64,000 nucleotides of DNA from NCBI GenBank assembly GCA_035255465.1, contig DATEZP010000013.1:46602-110601 (forward strand). The letters run 5' to 3'. Both the position numbers and the translations under genes were made by a program. The notes under the pieces were generated by a model. The model ran no database searches. It saw only the letters and a list, made by a program, of their open reading frames with translations, and was not told where the DNA came from. This document shows, piece by piece, positions 7,704 to 15,659 of this stretch (within the stretch, counting starts at the first letter, position 1; each line of letters starts with the position of its first letter). Source of the DNA: JAFDVN01 sp035255465. Its GTDB lineage: Bacteria; Acidobacteriota; Holophagae; Holophagales; Holophagaceae.

Positions 7704-8755
7704 GCCTTCACCTGGAGCTTGGCCTGGAGCTTCTCCAGCACGAAGGCGCCGAGCATCGGGCCATGGGTCCGGGCGTTGAGGGCGGGCAGGCCCAGGTTCG
7801 CCTCCACGAAACGCACGCCCACGGCGTTGTCCGTGGCTGGGCCCGTGAGCACGTCCACGGTGAGGCCGTAGATGTCCCGCAGGGCCTGCACGCCGCCCGC
7901 GGCGCCCACGGGATCGTTGGCGCAGAAGAGGAAGGCCGCTGCCCGGCCCATGAGGTCGGGATCGGCCAGGATGGCCTGCACACCGTAGTCGCCCATGATG
8001 CCGTCGCCCGTCTCCGCCACGATGACGTCGGCGCCCGTGGTGGCCAGCTCCGCGAAGATCGTGTGGGCCGAGACCTGGGCCGTCTCCGGGGAGGAGGTGG
8101 TCACACCCGTGTCCGTGAAGTCCAAGGCCCACTCGGCGCCGTAGTCCTTCATGCCCAGGATGTCCTTCTGGAGGCTCACGCCCGTGAGCTTGGCGCCCGC
8201 CACCTTGAGGCCCGCCTGGGTGAGCACGCGGATCACGGCGCAGGCGGCGGCGGTCTTGCCCGCGTTCATGCAGGTGCCCGCCACGTAGACCACGGGCAGC
8301 GGCGCGGCCTCGGCCTTGGGGGCGAGGGCCCTCATGCCGATGTGGGCCCGCTGGCCCTGGCGGCTCTGGAAATCGGGATAGACGAGCACCTGGCCCAGCA
8401 CTTCCACCTCGAAGGGTGCGCCCACGTCGGGGTTGTGGGACACGCAGGTGCCCATGACGCCGCCCAGGTTCAGGAGGTTGATGCGATCACCCACCTGCAC
8501 CCGCTCGGGCATCACGCCTTCGTAGCCGTGCAGCGCGTTCCGGTGGCCCAGGGCGCCCACCACGAGGTCCCCGGCGTGCACGACGGACATGCGGCCGTGC
8601 ACGTCCTCCAGGGTGTTGTAGCGGCTCTTGTCGTTGAGCACCCGGCCCGCGAGGACGGCCCCGGGGCGCACCTCGATGTCCGACGTGAGCGTGAGGGTCT
8701 TGGAGAGCTGCAGCCGCCGCGTGACGGAGGCGATCTTGTCGATGGTGATTCGCAT
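7700..8755 (-). CDS. Unassigned P-loop protein of the arginine operon (SIMIBI/DUF1611-like)
   Basis: A 351-residue protein with two parts. Residues 1-150 form a beta-rich N-terminal domain with repeated GDLVVGALG and GDRINLLNLGG type turns. From about 154 there is a P-loop domain with Walker A AGTCMNAGKT (159-168), a KLTG element (about 189-192) and VIVAETGDGIMG. The layout recalls SIMIBI-class ligases such as dethiobiotin synthetase/MobB and, more loosely, DUF1611, a family in which DgcN has been reported to N-acetylate D-glutamate. I do not recognise it with certainty. It sits between argG and argC where an acylglutamate synthase gene would be expected, and the operon has no argA or argJ. 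The start ATG 8755 has the SD AAGGACT; that SD lies inside an inverted repeat (8761-8831). Role in glutamate acylation is inference. Confidence 0.7.
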   Translation of the reverse strand: MRITIDKIASVTRRLQLSKTLTLTSDIEVRPGAVLAGRVLNDKSRYNTLEDVHGRMSVVHAGDLVVGALGHRNALHGYEGVMPERVQVGDRINLLNLGGVMGTCVSHNPDVGAPFEVEVLGQVLVYPDFQSRQGQRAHIGMRALAPKAEAAPLPVVYVAGTCMNAGKTAAACAVIRVLTQAGLKVAGAKLTGVSLQKDILGMKDYGAEWALDFTDTGVTTSSPETAQVSAHTIFAELATTGADVIVAETGDGIMGDYGVQAILADPDLMGRAAAFLFCANDPVGAAGGVQALRDIYGLTVDVLTGPATDNAVGVRFVEANLGLPALNARTHGPMLGAFVLEKLQAKLQVKA

Positions 8756-8760
8756 GGGGA

Positions 8761-8831
8761 GTCCTTGGTCCATAGTTCTTGCCTGGTGCGCGGAGTTCGA
8801 AGTTGAGGACCAAGGTCTAAGGACCAAGGAC
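8761..8831 (-). promoter_or_regulatory. Inverted repeat covering the P-loop gene's ribosome binding site
   Basis: Reading the minus strand, GTCCTTGGTCC (8831-8821) and a second partial copy CCTTGGTCC (8815-8807) precede GGACCAAGGAC (8771-8761), which contains the Shine-Dalgarno of the gene starting at 8755. Either upstream copy can base-pair with the SD region, a possible translational control or the trace of a short repeat element. It occupies most of the 90-bp argG/P-loop gap, the only sizeable gap inside the operon. Confidence 0.55.
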
Positions 8832-8845
8832 CCCAGCCGTTCGAA

Positions 8846-10033
8846 CTAGATCTGCCCTTGCGCCAACGCCGTGATCCGCTGGGCGACGCCGAAGACTTTG
8901 GCGAAGCCGGCGGCCTCCTCGCCCGTCCAGAGCTTGGTGCCCTCGCCGTAGGCGGCGAGGTCGTTCATGAGGGCGAAGGGCGAACGGGCGCCCACGGTGT
9001 GGAAGACATGGGGCCGCAGCGCGAGACGCACGTCGCCCGTGACGACGGCCTGGCTGCGCTCCAGGAAGGCTTCCAGATCCCGGGCCAGAGGATCGAAGAA
9101 GTGGCCCTCGTGGAGGAGGCCACCGTAGAGGTTGCCGAGGCTCTCTTTCCAGAAGAGCTGCTTGCCGCTCAGCACCAGCTTCTCCAGTTCCCGGTGGGCC
9201 TGGATGAGCAGCAGGGCCGCCGGGGCTTCGAAACCGATGCGGCCCTTGATGCCCAGGATGGTATCCCCCAGGTGGTAGGCCCGACCCAAACCGTAGGCGT
9301 GGCCGAGGTCATTCAACCGGGCGATGAGGTCCACGGGCTCCAGCGCCTCGCCGTTGAGAGCGGAGGGCACGCCCTCGGTGAAGGACACCACCAGCTCCTG
9401 CACTGGCAAGCCACTGTCCACGGGCCCACCGGGCCAGGCCTCCGCGGGCAGCGCATCCCAGGGATTGAGGGTTTCCCGGCCCCCGATGCTGGTGCCCCAC
9501 ATGCCTTCGTTCACCGAATAGATGGCGGTCTTCGCGGGGAAGGTGAAGCCCTTCTCCTCCAGCCAGGCGATCTCCTGAGCCCGACTCAGGGCCAGCTCCC
9601 GGATGGGCGTTCGCACGGCCATCTGGGGGGCGAGGGCCGCGAAGGCCACGTCGAATCGCACCTGGTCGTTGCCTGCGCCCGTGCTGCCGTGGGCCAGGGC
9701 CGTGGCGCCCAGCTCCGTGGCCGCCTGCACGGCCAGTTCCGCCTGGCAGACCCGCTCCGCGCTCACGGAGAGGGGATAGGCCTGGCCCCGGAGCACGTTG
9801 CCATAGACGAGGAAGCGGAGGTACCGATCCCACAACCGTTGCCGGCCATCCACCGTGCGGTGGGAGGCCACGCCCAGCTTGGCGGCCTGGGCCTCGATGC
9901 GGGCCTGCTCCGCGGTGCTGAAACCGCCGGTGTCAATGGTGGCGGTGTGGACTTCATAGCCCTGCTCCTGCAGCCAGAGGGCGCAGAAGGAGGTGTCGAG
10001 GCCGCCGCTGAACGCGAGGAGCAGCTTGTTCAT
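8846..10033 (-). CDS. argG: Argininosuccinate synthase, Bacteroidetes-like type
   Basis: Joins citrulline and aspartate with ATP to form argininosuccinate. The 395-residue protein has the PP-loop AFSGGLDTS (7-15) and GSTGAGNDQVRF. Several segments resemble my recollection of the Bacteroidetes-type enzyme rather than the canonical proteobacterial one, for example GYEVHTATIDTGGFS and YPLSVSAERV. ATG 10033 overlaps the argH stop in ATGA, and a longer frame upstream is inside argH. This type of ArgG tends to occur with the N-succinylornithine transcarbamylase pathway, which matches the neighbours here. The protein is complete. A 90-bp gap with an inverted repeat follows it, before the P-loop gene. 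Confidence 0.92.
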   Translation of the reverse strand: MNKLLLAFSGGLDTSFCALWLQEQGYEVHTATIDTGGFSTAEQARIEAQAAKLGVASHRTVDGRQRLWDRYLRFLVYGNVLRGQAYPLSVSAERVCQAELAVQAATELGATALAHGSTGAGNDQVRFDVAFAALAPQMAVRTPIRELALSRAQEIAWLEEKGFTFPAKTAIYSVNEGMWGTSIGGRETLNPWDALPAEAWPGGPVDSGLPVQELVVSFTEGVPSALNGEALEPVDLIARLNDLGHAYGLGRAYHLGDTILGIKGRIGFEAPAALLLIQAHRELEKLVLSGKQLFWKESLGNLYGGLLHEGHFFDPLARDLEAFLERSQAVVTGDVRLALRPHVFHTVGARSPFALMNDLAAYGEGTKLWTGEEAAGFAKVFGVAQRITALAQGQI

Positions 10034-11400
10034 GGGAGATCTCCGAGGGTGTCCAGGTTCCAAGTGGTGGCTTCCGCGGCGGCGAGGTGGATGCTGCGAG
10101 AGCGGATCCACACCTCGCACTCATCCAGATCCCGCTTCAGCCCGGACCAATCCAGCGCGCCGGGGGAGCCCGCCGCCCGGGCCAGGGGCGGATTCGCGGG
10201 CCGCAGGAAGGTGCCTCCGGCGACCTCCTTGGCCACGGCCACGTAAGCCTCCCGGAAGGGCTGGCCCGCGAGGACCCGCTCGCAGGCGGCCTGGGTGGCA
10301 TGGAGCTCCGGGGCTTCGGCCACCTCGGCCGCGTGGCCCAGAGGCTCCAGCGCGGGGATGACATGCGTAAGCACCTGGAGGAGTTCCAAGGCGCTGACGG
10401 TGCCTTCCATCAAGGGGGCCTTCAGCAGCTGGAAATCCCGGTGGTAACCGCCGCTCAGGCCCGCGGACAGGGCATCCAACCGGGCGGCCTGGCCCCGCAG
10501 CTCCCGGGCCCGGGCCCGGGCGAGCTCCAGCACATCGGGGTTCCGCTTCTGGGGCATGAGGCTGCTACCGGTGGTGAAGGCATCCGGCAGCCGCAGAAAG
10601 CCGAACTCCTCGGTGCTGAAGAGCAGCGCGTCCTGGCAGAGCCGCTCCAAGGCGAGCCCCACGTTGGCGAGGGTGTGCAGGAAGGCGCCCTCGGTGCGGC
10701 CCCGGGTGAGCTGCACTTCCGCGGCGTTGCGGTGGATCCGGGAGAAGCCCAGCAGGGAGGCCGTGTGGGCCCGGTCCAGGGGAAGGGGCACGCCATAGCC
10801 GGCGCCACTGCCCAGGGGGCAACGGTCGAGCCGGTACCAGAGGGATTCCACGGCTTCGAGTTCCTCGAGCAGGGCTTCCGCGTGAGCCGAGGCCCACTGG
10901 GCCCAGGAGCTGGGCATGGCCCGCCGCAGGTGGGTGTAGCCGGGCATCGCACCGGGGTTCACCTCCGCGAATGCCACAAGGGCCCGGGCCAGCGCGAGGG
11001 TCTCCCCTTCCACGGCCAACAGCTGCACCCGCATCCACAGCCGCAGGGCCGTGGCCACTTGATCGTTCCGGGAGCGGCCCGCGTGGATCCTCTGGCCGGG
11101 CTCGCCCAGCCGCGCGGTGAGTTCAGCCTCCAGCAGCGTATGCCCATCCTCCTGCTGCGGCAGGATGACGAGTTCTCCCGCCTGGGCTTGAGCCTGGAGC
11201 CGCTTCAGCTCACCCACCAGGGCCCGGGCGTCCGCGGTGGAGAGCAGGCCCGCACGGTGGAGGGTCCGCGCATGGGCGGCGCTCCCCCAGGCGTCGTACG
11301 CCAAGAGGCGGAGATCCAGTTCCGGATCCCGCCCCACGGTGAAGGCGTGGACGAGGCCATCCAGGGGCAGGCCCTTGGCCCAGAGCTGATCGCTAGCCAT
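10030..11400 (-). CDS. argH: Argininosuccinate lyase
   Basis: Splits argininosuccinate to arginine and fumarate. The 456-residue protein belongs to the fumarase/aspartase superfamily, with HAGRSRNDQVAT near residue 105 and the flexible signature loop GSSLMPQKRNPD (about 278-290) carrying the catalytic Ser. GYTHLRRAMP is the canonical third conserved region (T-x-x-Q/R form). ATG 11400 overlaps the end of the argE-like gene by 8 bp, and the stop overlaps argG's start by 4 bp. The C-terminal segment (LAARAAGSPGALDW onwards) is somewhat variable in the family. Length is typical. Confidence 0.94.
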   Translation of the reverse strand: MASDQLWAKGLPLDGLVHAFTVGRDPELDLRLLAYDAWGSAAHARTLHRAGLLSTADARALVGELKRLQAQAQAGELVILPQQEDGHTLLEAELTARLGEPGQRIHAGRSRNDQVATALRLWMRVQLLAVEGETLALARALVAFAEVNPGAMPGYTHLRRAMPSSWAQWASAHAEALLEELEAVESLWYRLDRCPLGSGAGYGVPLPLDRAHTASLLGFSRIHRNAAEVQLTRGRTEGAFLHTLANVGLALERLCQDALLFSTEEFGFLRLPDAFTTGSSLMPQKRNPDVLELARARARELRGQAARLDALSAGLSGGYHRDFQLLKAPLMEGTVSALELLQVLTHVIPALEPLGHAAEVAEAPELHATQAACERVLAGQPFREAYVAVAKEVAGGTFLRPANPPLARAAGSPGALDWSGLKRDLDECEVWIRSRSIHLAAAEATTWNLDTLGDLP

Positions 11401-12460
11401 GCACCACCTCCCGGGCCGCCAGGGCCAGGTAGGCGGGGATCACGGTCTGATAGAAGGCCACGCCCGCTTCCAGCTCCGACTTGGAGATCCACTCGTCCGG
11501 CCGGTGGCTCCGGTGCGTGTCGCCAGGGCCCACCTTCACGGCGGGAAGGCTGCCCAGGAAGGCCCAATCGCTGGTGGTGGCGCTGCCCACGGGCGAGATC
11601 CGGCCCGCGGCCTTCAGCGCCGCCTTCACGATGGGATGCGTGGGATCCGTGGCCTTGGGGTGATAGCGGGCACTGTGCACCTTCACTTCGCCTTCCAATT
11701 CCGCGGCGAAGGATTGGGCCAGTTCCGCGTGATCGAGGTTGGGGGTGGTGCGTAGGTCCACGAAGAGCGTGCAGGCGTCGGGCACCTGATTCCGGGCGAG
11801 GCCACCCTCCACCTGCGTCACCTGGGCCCGGGTCTCGCCCAGGAGGGGGTGGGGCTCGAAGCGGAGCTGCGCCAGCTTCGAGATGTCCTTGGCGGCCTTG
11901 TGGATGGCGTTGTCACCCAGGTGGGCGTGAGCCACGTGGGCCCCTTCGCCGTGGGCGATCACCTTGAGCAGCAGCATCCCCCGCTGGGCCGCGCACACCT
12001 GCAGGCCCGTGGGCTCGCCCACGATGGCGGCGTCCAAGTGACCCAGCTGGTCGAGGATGGTGGCGATACCCTGCCCACCCGTTTCCTCCTCCGCCGTGAG
12101 GGCGAGGACGACGGTGCCCTCGGTGGGGGGCGTCTTCAGCAACTCACGGAAAGCCATGAGCATGGCGGTGACGCAGCCCTTGGCGTCGTTGGCGCCGAGG
12201 CCCACGAGCCGCTCACCCTGCCACACCGGGACCTGGGGATCGGCGGACCACCCGGCGCAGGGGGGCACCGTGTCCAGGTGGGAGTTCAGCAGGAGGCGCG
12301 GTGCCCCCTGCCCCACTTCGGCCCAGAGGTTGTGGCCCTGCCGCCGCACGGTGGCGCCCCAGGATTCCAGGAGGGCCTGCACGGTGTTGGCGATGGCGGC
12401 CTCGTTCCCAGAGACGCTGGGCAGGGCCACCAGTTCGTGGAGCAGTTCAGAGGGCGTCAT
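11393..12460 (-). CDS. M20 deacylase, probable N-acylcitrulline deacylase
   Basis: A 355-residue zinc metallopeptidase of the ArgE/DapE/ACY1 family. Metal ligands and catalytic residues are visible: His61 and Asp63 in SHLDTV, Asp92 in GANDAKG, the Glu pair in LTAEEETGG (124-125), and a C-terminal His in GDTHRSHRPDEW. In canonical pathways ArgE removes acetyl from ornithine. Here the transcarbamylase works on acylornithine, so the expected substrate is N-acyl-citrulline, as in Xanthomonas (acetyl) or Bacteroidetes (succinyl). It overlaps argB by 4 bp (ATGA) and argH by 8 bp. Which acyl group it removes is unknown; DapE-like succinyl specificity is possible. Confidence 0.85.
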   Translation of the reverse strand: MTPSELLHELVALPSVSGNEAAIANTVQALLESWGATVRRQGHNLWAEVGQGAPRLLLNSHLDTVPPCAGWSADPQVPVWQGERLVGLGANDAKGCVTAMLMAFRELLKTPPTEGTVVLALTAEEETGGQGIATILDQLGHLDAAIVGEPTGLQVCAAQRGMLLLKVIAHGEGAHVAHAHLGDNAIHKAAKDISKLAQLRFEPHPLLGETRAQVTQVEGGLARNQVPDACTLFVDLRTTPNLDHAELAQSFAAELEGEVKVHSARYHPKATDPTHPIVKAALKAAGRISPVGSATTSDWAFLGSLPAVKVGPGDTHRSHRPDEWISKSELEAGVAFYQTVIPAYLALAAREVVHG

Positions 12461-13350
12461 GGCGCCACCCCGGCCGCGGCGGCGGGGGCTGCCTGGATCA
12501 TGGTGCCGCTGCCTTCGTTGGTGAAGACTTCCACCAGCAGGGCCTCGGGGGTGAAGCCGGACACGAGGTGCACGCTGTGCACGCCGGCGGCCAGCGCCGC
12601 TTTCACGGCCGCCAGCTTGGGCTTCATGCCGCCGCCGATGGCCCCCGCTTCCTCCAGCTCCGTGAGCTCTTGAGGCGTCGCGAAGGGCACCAGGGAGCTC
12701 GGCTGGTCCACCTTCCGCAGCAGGCCGGGCACCCCCAGGAGGAAGACGAGCTTCTCCGCGCCGAGTGCCGCGGCCAGCGCGGAGGCCACGGTGTCAGCGT
12801 TGGTGTTGTACACCTGCCCCGACGCATCGGCGCTGAGGGGCGCCACCACGGGCAGGAAGCCGCCCTCCAACAGGTGCTGGATGACCTTGGGATCCACGGC
12901 GTCCAGGTCGCCCACGAAGCCATAGTCCACGGCCTCACCTTCCACGGTCTGGGGCGCCCGCTTGTGGGCCTTCAACAGGCCTGCGTCCACACCGCTGAGG
13001 CCCACGGGCGAGAGCCCCGCCTTCCCGAGCGCCGCCAGGAAGGTGGTGTGGGCCTCCCCCGCGAAAGCCATGATGGCGGCCCGCAGCGTCGCGGCATCCG
13101 TCACCCGCCGCCCCGCGACCTTCGTCACAGGCAGGCCCAGCTGGGCGCTGAGCCGATCCAGCCCCTGCCCGCCCCCGTGCACCAGCACCAACCGGATGCC
13201 CAGGTTCCACAGCAACGCCACCTGCTCGCACACGGACGCACAGGCGGAAGCATCTTCCAGCACCTCGCCACCCACCTTCACCACGAAGGTCTGGTTGCGG
13301 AACTGGCGGAGGTAGGGGGCGGCGGCGCGGAGGGACATCAGGGCGTTCAT
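12457..13350 (-). CDS. argB: N-acylglutamate kinase
   Basis: Phosphorylates the gamma-carboxylate of N-acyl-glutamate, the second step of arginine synthesis. The 297-residue amino-acid-kinase-fold protein has VVKVGGEVLED at 23-33, the glycine-rich LVHGGGQGLDRL loop, YNTNADTVASALA and GGGMKPKLAA. ATG 13350 (MNALMSL) is used; the internal ATG at residue 5 is also possible. It follows argF' after 33 bp and is coupled to the argE-like gene. I see no N-terminal extension of the type that gives arginine feedback inhibition through hexamerisation, but allostery cannot be judged reliably from the sequence. Confidence 0.93.
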   Translation of the reverse strand: MNALMSLRAAAPYLRQFRNQTFVVKVGGEVLEDASACASVCEQVALLWNLGIRLVLVHGGGQGLDRLSAQLGLPVTKVAGRRVTDAATLRAAIMAFAGEAHTTFLAALGKAGLSPVGLSGVDAGLLKAHKRAPQTVEGEAVDYGFVGDLDAVDPKVIQHLLEGGFLPVVAPLSADASGQVYNTNADTVASALAAALGAEKLVFLLGVPGLLRKVDQPSSLVPFATPQELTELEEAGAIGGGMKPKLAAVKAALAAGVHSVHLVSGFTPEALLVEVFTNEGSGTMIQAAPAAAAGVAP

Positions 13351-13383
13351 GGGAACTCCAGGTGGGATTCGAGACCGGGTGGC

Positions 13384-14376
13384 CTAGGCTTGGCCGATGA
13401 GCTGGTGGAGCAAAGCCCGCTGCACGTGGAAGCGGTTCTCCGCTTCATCCACGACGCGGCTGCGGGGACCGTCGAGGATGGCGTCGGCCACTTCGAGGTT
13501 CCGGCGGGTGGGCAGGCAGTGGAGGAAGATGCCGTCCTTGTCCAAAAGCTCCATCTGCTTCGCGCCGGGCATCCAATTCTCCTGGCGCACCTCACCGCCG
13601 AGGCCATCCGTGGCGGGGCCCCAGGCCTTGGCGTAGAGGACGGCGGAGCCTTCCAGCGCGGCGTTCTGATCGTTCGTGTACTCCACGCTGCCGCCCGTTA
13701 CGGCGGCGAAGGCCTCGGCTTCCGCCCGCACTTCGGGCCGCAGTTCGAAGCCCTTGGGGTGGGCCACGCGCACGTGGCAGCCCGCGGCGGCGGCGGTGAG
13801 GAGGAAGGAGTTGGGCACGGCCTTGGGCAGGGGCTTCACGTGGGGCGCCCAGGTGAGGGTCACGGGCAGGCCCTTCGTCTTCTGGAAGGTCTCCTGCACG
13901 GTGAGGAGGTCCGCGAGGCCCTGGCAGGGGTGCTCCCGGGCGCTCTCCATGGAGATCACGGGCACGGTGGCGTAATTCCGGAAGGCGTTCATGACGGGAT
14001 CCAGGTGGTCCAGGGCGTCATCCTTCCCTTCGGCGAAGGTCCGCACGGCGAGCGCGTCCACGTATCGGCTGAGCACCGGCACAGCCTCCTTCACGTGCTC
14101 GGCCCGATCGCCATCCATGATCACGCCGTCGCGATCCTCCAGCTTCCACACGCCGTTGCCCACTTCGAGCACCACCGCGCTGCCGCCGCCCCGGGCCATG
14201 ACGGCCTCGAAGCTGGCCCGGGTCCGCAGGGAGGGGTTGAAGAAGACCATGCCCAGGAGCTTGTCGGCGAGGTGCTTGCCAGGGCTGGAGCGCTTCCAGG
14301 CCTCGGCCAGGTTGAGGATGCGGGCGACGCCCTCGGGGCCGAGGTCTTGGATGGACGTGAAGTGCTGCATGGTCAA
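13384..14376 (-). CDS. argF': N-acyl-L-ornithine transcarbamylase (SOTCase/AOTCase family)
   Basis: Transfers the carbamoyl group from carbamoyl phosphate to N-acylornithine. The 330-residue protein has the carbamoyl-phosphate site SLRTR (49-53), HPCQ (149-152) and HCLPTRRN (286-293). It lacks the ornithine-binding loop of ordinary ArgF and matches the acylornithine branch. WKLE..GVIMDGD and TWAPH.KPLP.AVPNS resemble the Bacteroides succinylornithine enzyme more than the Xanthomonas acetylornithine enzyme. The published specificity switch is Pro90 (succinyl) or Glu92 (acetyl); here that position is Ala92 in MDGDRAEHVKEA. The start overlaps the argD stop (ATGA). The acyl group used is therefore open. 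Confidence 0.93.
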   Translation of the reverse strand: MTMQHFTSIQDLGPEGVARILNLAEAWKRSSPGKHLADKLLGMVFFNPSLRTRASFEAVMARGGGSAVVLEVGNGVWKLEDRDGVIMDGDRAEHVKEAVPVLSRYVDALAVRTFAEGKDDALDHLDPVMNAFRNYATVPVISMESAREHPCQGLADLLTVQETFQKTKGLPVTLTWAPHVKPLPKAVPNSFLLTAAAAGCHVRVAHPKGFELRPEVRAEAEAFAAVTGGSVEYTNDQNAALEGSAVLYAKAWGPATDGLGGEVRQENWMPGAKQMELLDKDGIFLHCLPTRRNLEVADAILDGPRSRVVDEAENRFHVQRALLHQLIGQA

Positions 14377-15521
14377 ACTCCGACGGCGAGGGGGGAGAAG
14401 GCGTGGACCGCTTCGAGGAAGGCTTCCACCGAGGCGTCGCTCAAGGTGAGGGGCGGCATCAGGCGCAGCGTGGCGGGATCGTGGGAACTCCCCACGAGGA
14501 TGCGGCGTTCGAAGAGATGATCTTTGAGGGCCTTGGCGGCGGCGCCCGCCTGCAGGCCCAGCAGGAGCCCTTGCCCGGTGACCGCCTGGACCACGCTGCC
14601 TTGCAGGCCCGTGCGCACTTTCATCTCCAGGGCTCCCGCGCGTTGGCAGAGCTGCTCATCCGCGATGACCTTCAAGGTGGCCAGCAGGGCCGCGCAGGCC
14701 AACGGGCCGCCGCCGAAGGTGCTGCCGAGCATGCCCGTCTTCACCTGCCCGGCCACGGATTCGGACATCAGCAGGGCACCCATGGGCACGCCACTGGCGA
14801 TGCCCTTGGCGCAGGTCACCAGGTCCGGCCGCACGCCGAAGGCATGGAACGCGAAGGGGTGCCCCAGACGGCCGAAGCCCGTTTGCACTTCATCGAAAAT
14901 GAGCAAGGTGCCGGAAGCCGTGCACTTCTCCCGCAGCTTCCGCAGCCAACCCAAGGGGTGCACCCGACAACCGGCCATGCTTTGGATGGGCTCCAGGATC
15001 ACGGCCGCCAACTCCGAGAAGTCCACGGTCTCCAGCGCAGCCTGATCGCCGAAGGGCAGCATCCGCGCGTGGTGGAGCACGGACTCGAGGCCCTGGTGCA
15101 GGGGCGCGTCGTCGGTCACCGAAAGGGCCAGGAGGCTCCGGCCGTGCCAGCCCCCCTGCACCGCCGCCAGCCGCTTCCGCCCCGTGAGCTGCAACGCCAG
15201 CTTGAGCGCGCTCTCGTTGGCCTCGGCCCCGGTGTTGCAGAAGAACACCGAAGCCATGCCCGTCGCGAAGCTCACGAGCGCTTCGGCGGCCTGCTCCCGG
15301 ATGCCGAGCTTCCCGGCGGTGGAGTAGAAGAGCAGCTTGCCGGCCTGCGCCTGGATGGCCTCCACCACGGCGGGATGGCAGTGGCCCGTGGAGGCGACGC
15401 AGTGTCCGCCGTAGAAGTCGAGCCAGGCCCTGCCCTCGGTGTCCTGGATGACGTCCCCGGAAGCCGAGGCCATCTCGAAGGCGAAGGGCGCGTAGGTGGG
15501 CTGGAGGGCGGGGAGGCTCAT
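14373..15521 (-). CDS. argD: N-acylornithine aminotransferase
   Basis: Fold-type I class III aminotransferase converting N-acylglutamate semialdehyde to N-acylornithine. The 382-residue protein has the PLP lysine K239 in TCAKGIASGVPMG, the phosphate-binding region FFCNTGAEANESALK, and FDEVQTGFGRLG. I chose ATG 15521 (MSLPALQ) because an AAGGAA ribosome binding site lies directly upstream and the family begins a few residues before PTYAPFAFE. A longer frame upstream would run through the operator region. It is the first gene of the leftward operon, and a TGCA-N6-TGCA operator overlaps the edge of its RBS, which implies ArgR control. Confidence 0.94.
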   Translation of the reverse strand: MSLPALQPTYAPFAFEMASASGDVIQDTEGRAWLDFYGGHCVASTGHCHPAVVEAIQAQAGKLLFYSTAGKLGIREQAAEALVSFATGMASVFFCNTGAEANESALKLALQLTGRKRLAAVQGGWHGRSLLALSVTDDAPLHQGLESVLHHARMLPFGDQAALETVDFSELAAVILEPIQSMAGCRVHPLGWLRKLREKCTASGTLLIFDEVQTGFGRLGHPFAFHAFGVRPDLVTCAKGIASGVPMGALLMSESVAGQVKTGMLGSTFGGGPLACAALLATLKVIADEQLCQRAGALEMKVRTGLQGSVVQAVTGQGLLLGLQAGAAAKALKDHLFERRILVGSSHDPATLRLMPPLTLSDASVEAFLEAVHAFSPLAVGV

Positions 15522-15530
15522 GGGATTCCT

Positions 15531-15544
15531 TGCATGACCGTGCA
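15531..15544 (-). promoter_or_regulatory. Probable ArgR operator at argD
   Basis: On the minus strand the sequence is TGCACGGTCATGCA: two self-complementary TGCA half-sites with centres 10 bp apart. It lies immediately upstream of the argD ribosome binding site and nearly matches the box at the argR start. A third, wider pair of TGCA motifs lies at 15562-15584. Confidence 0.65.
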
Positions 15545-15645
15545 TGCCATGCGTACATTTCTGCATTTTTAGGAATATTATGCAAATTGTTTTTCATCTG
15601 ATCCCAGGAATACCCACCTTCAACCCCCATTCACTTGAATGCATA

Positions 15646-15659
15646 TGCACGACCATGCA
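15646..15659 (+). promoter_or_regulatory. Probable ArgR operator at argR
   Basis: TGCACGACCATGCA, the same TGCA-N6-TGCA layout as the argD-side box and identical to its minus-strand sequence except for two central bases. It overlaps the candidate argR start codon at 15655 and is preceded by the palindrome TGCATATGCA (15640-15649). The position suggests autoregulation. Confidence 0.65.
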
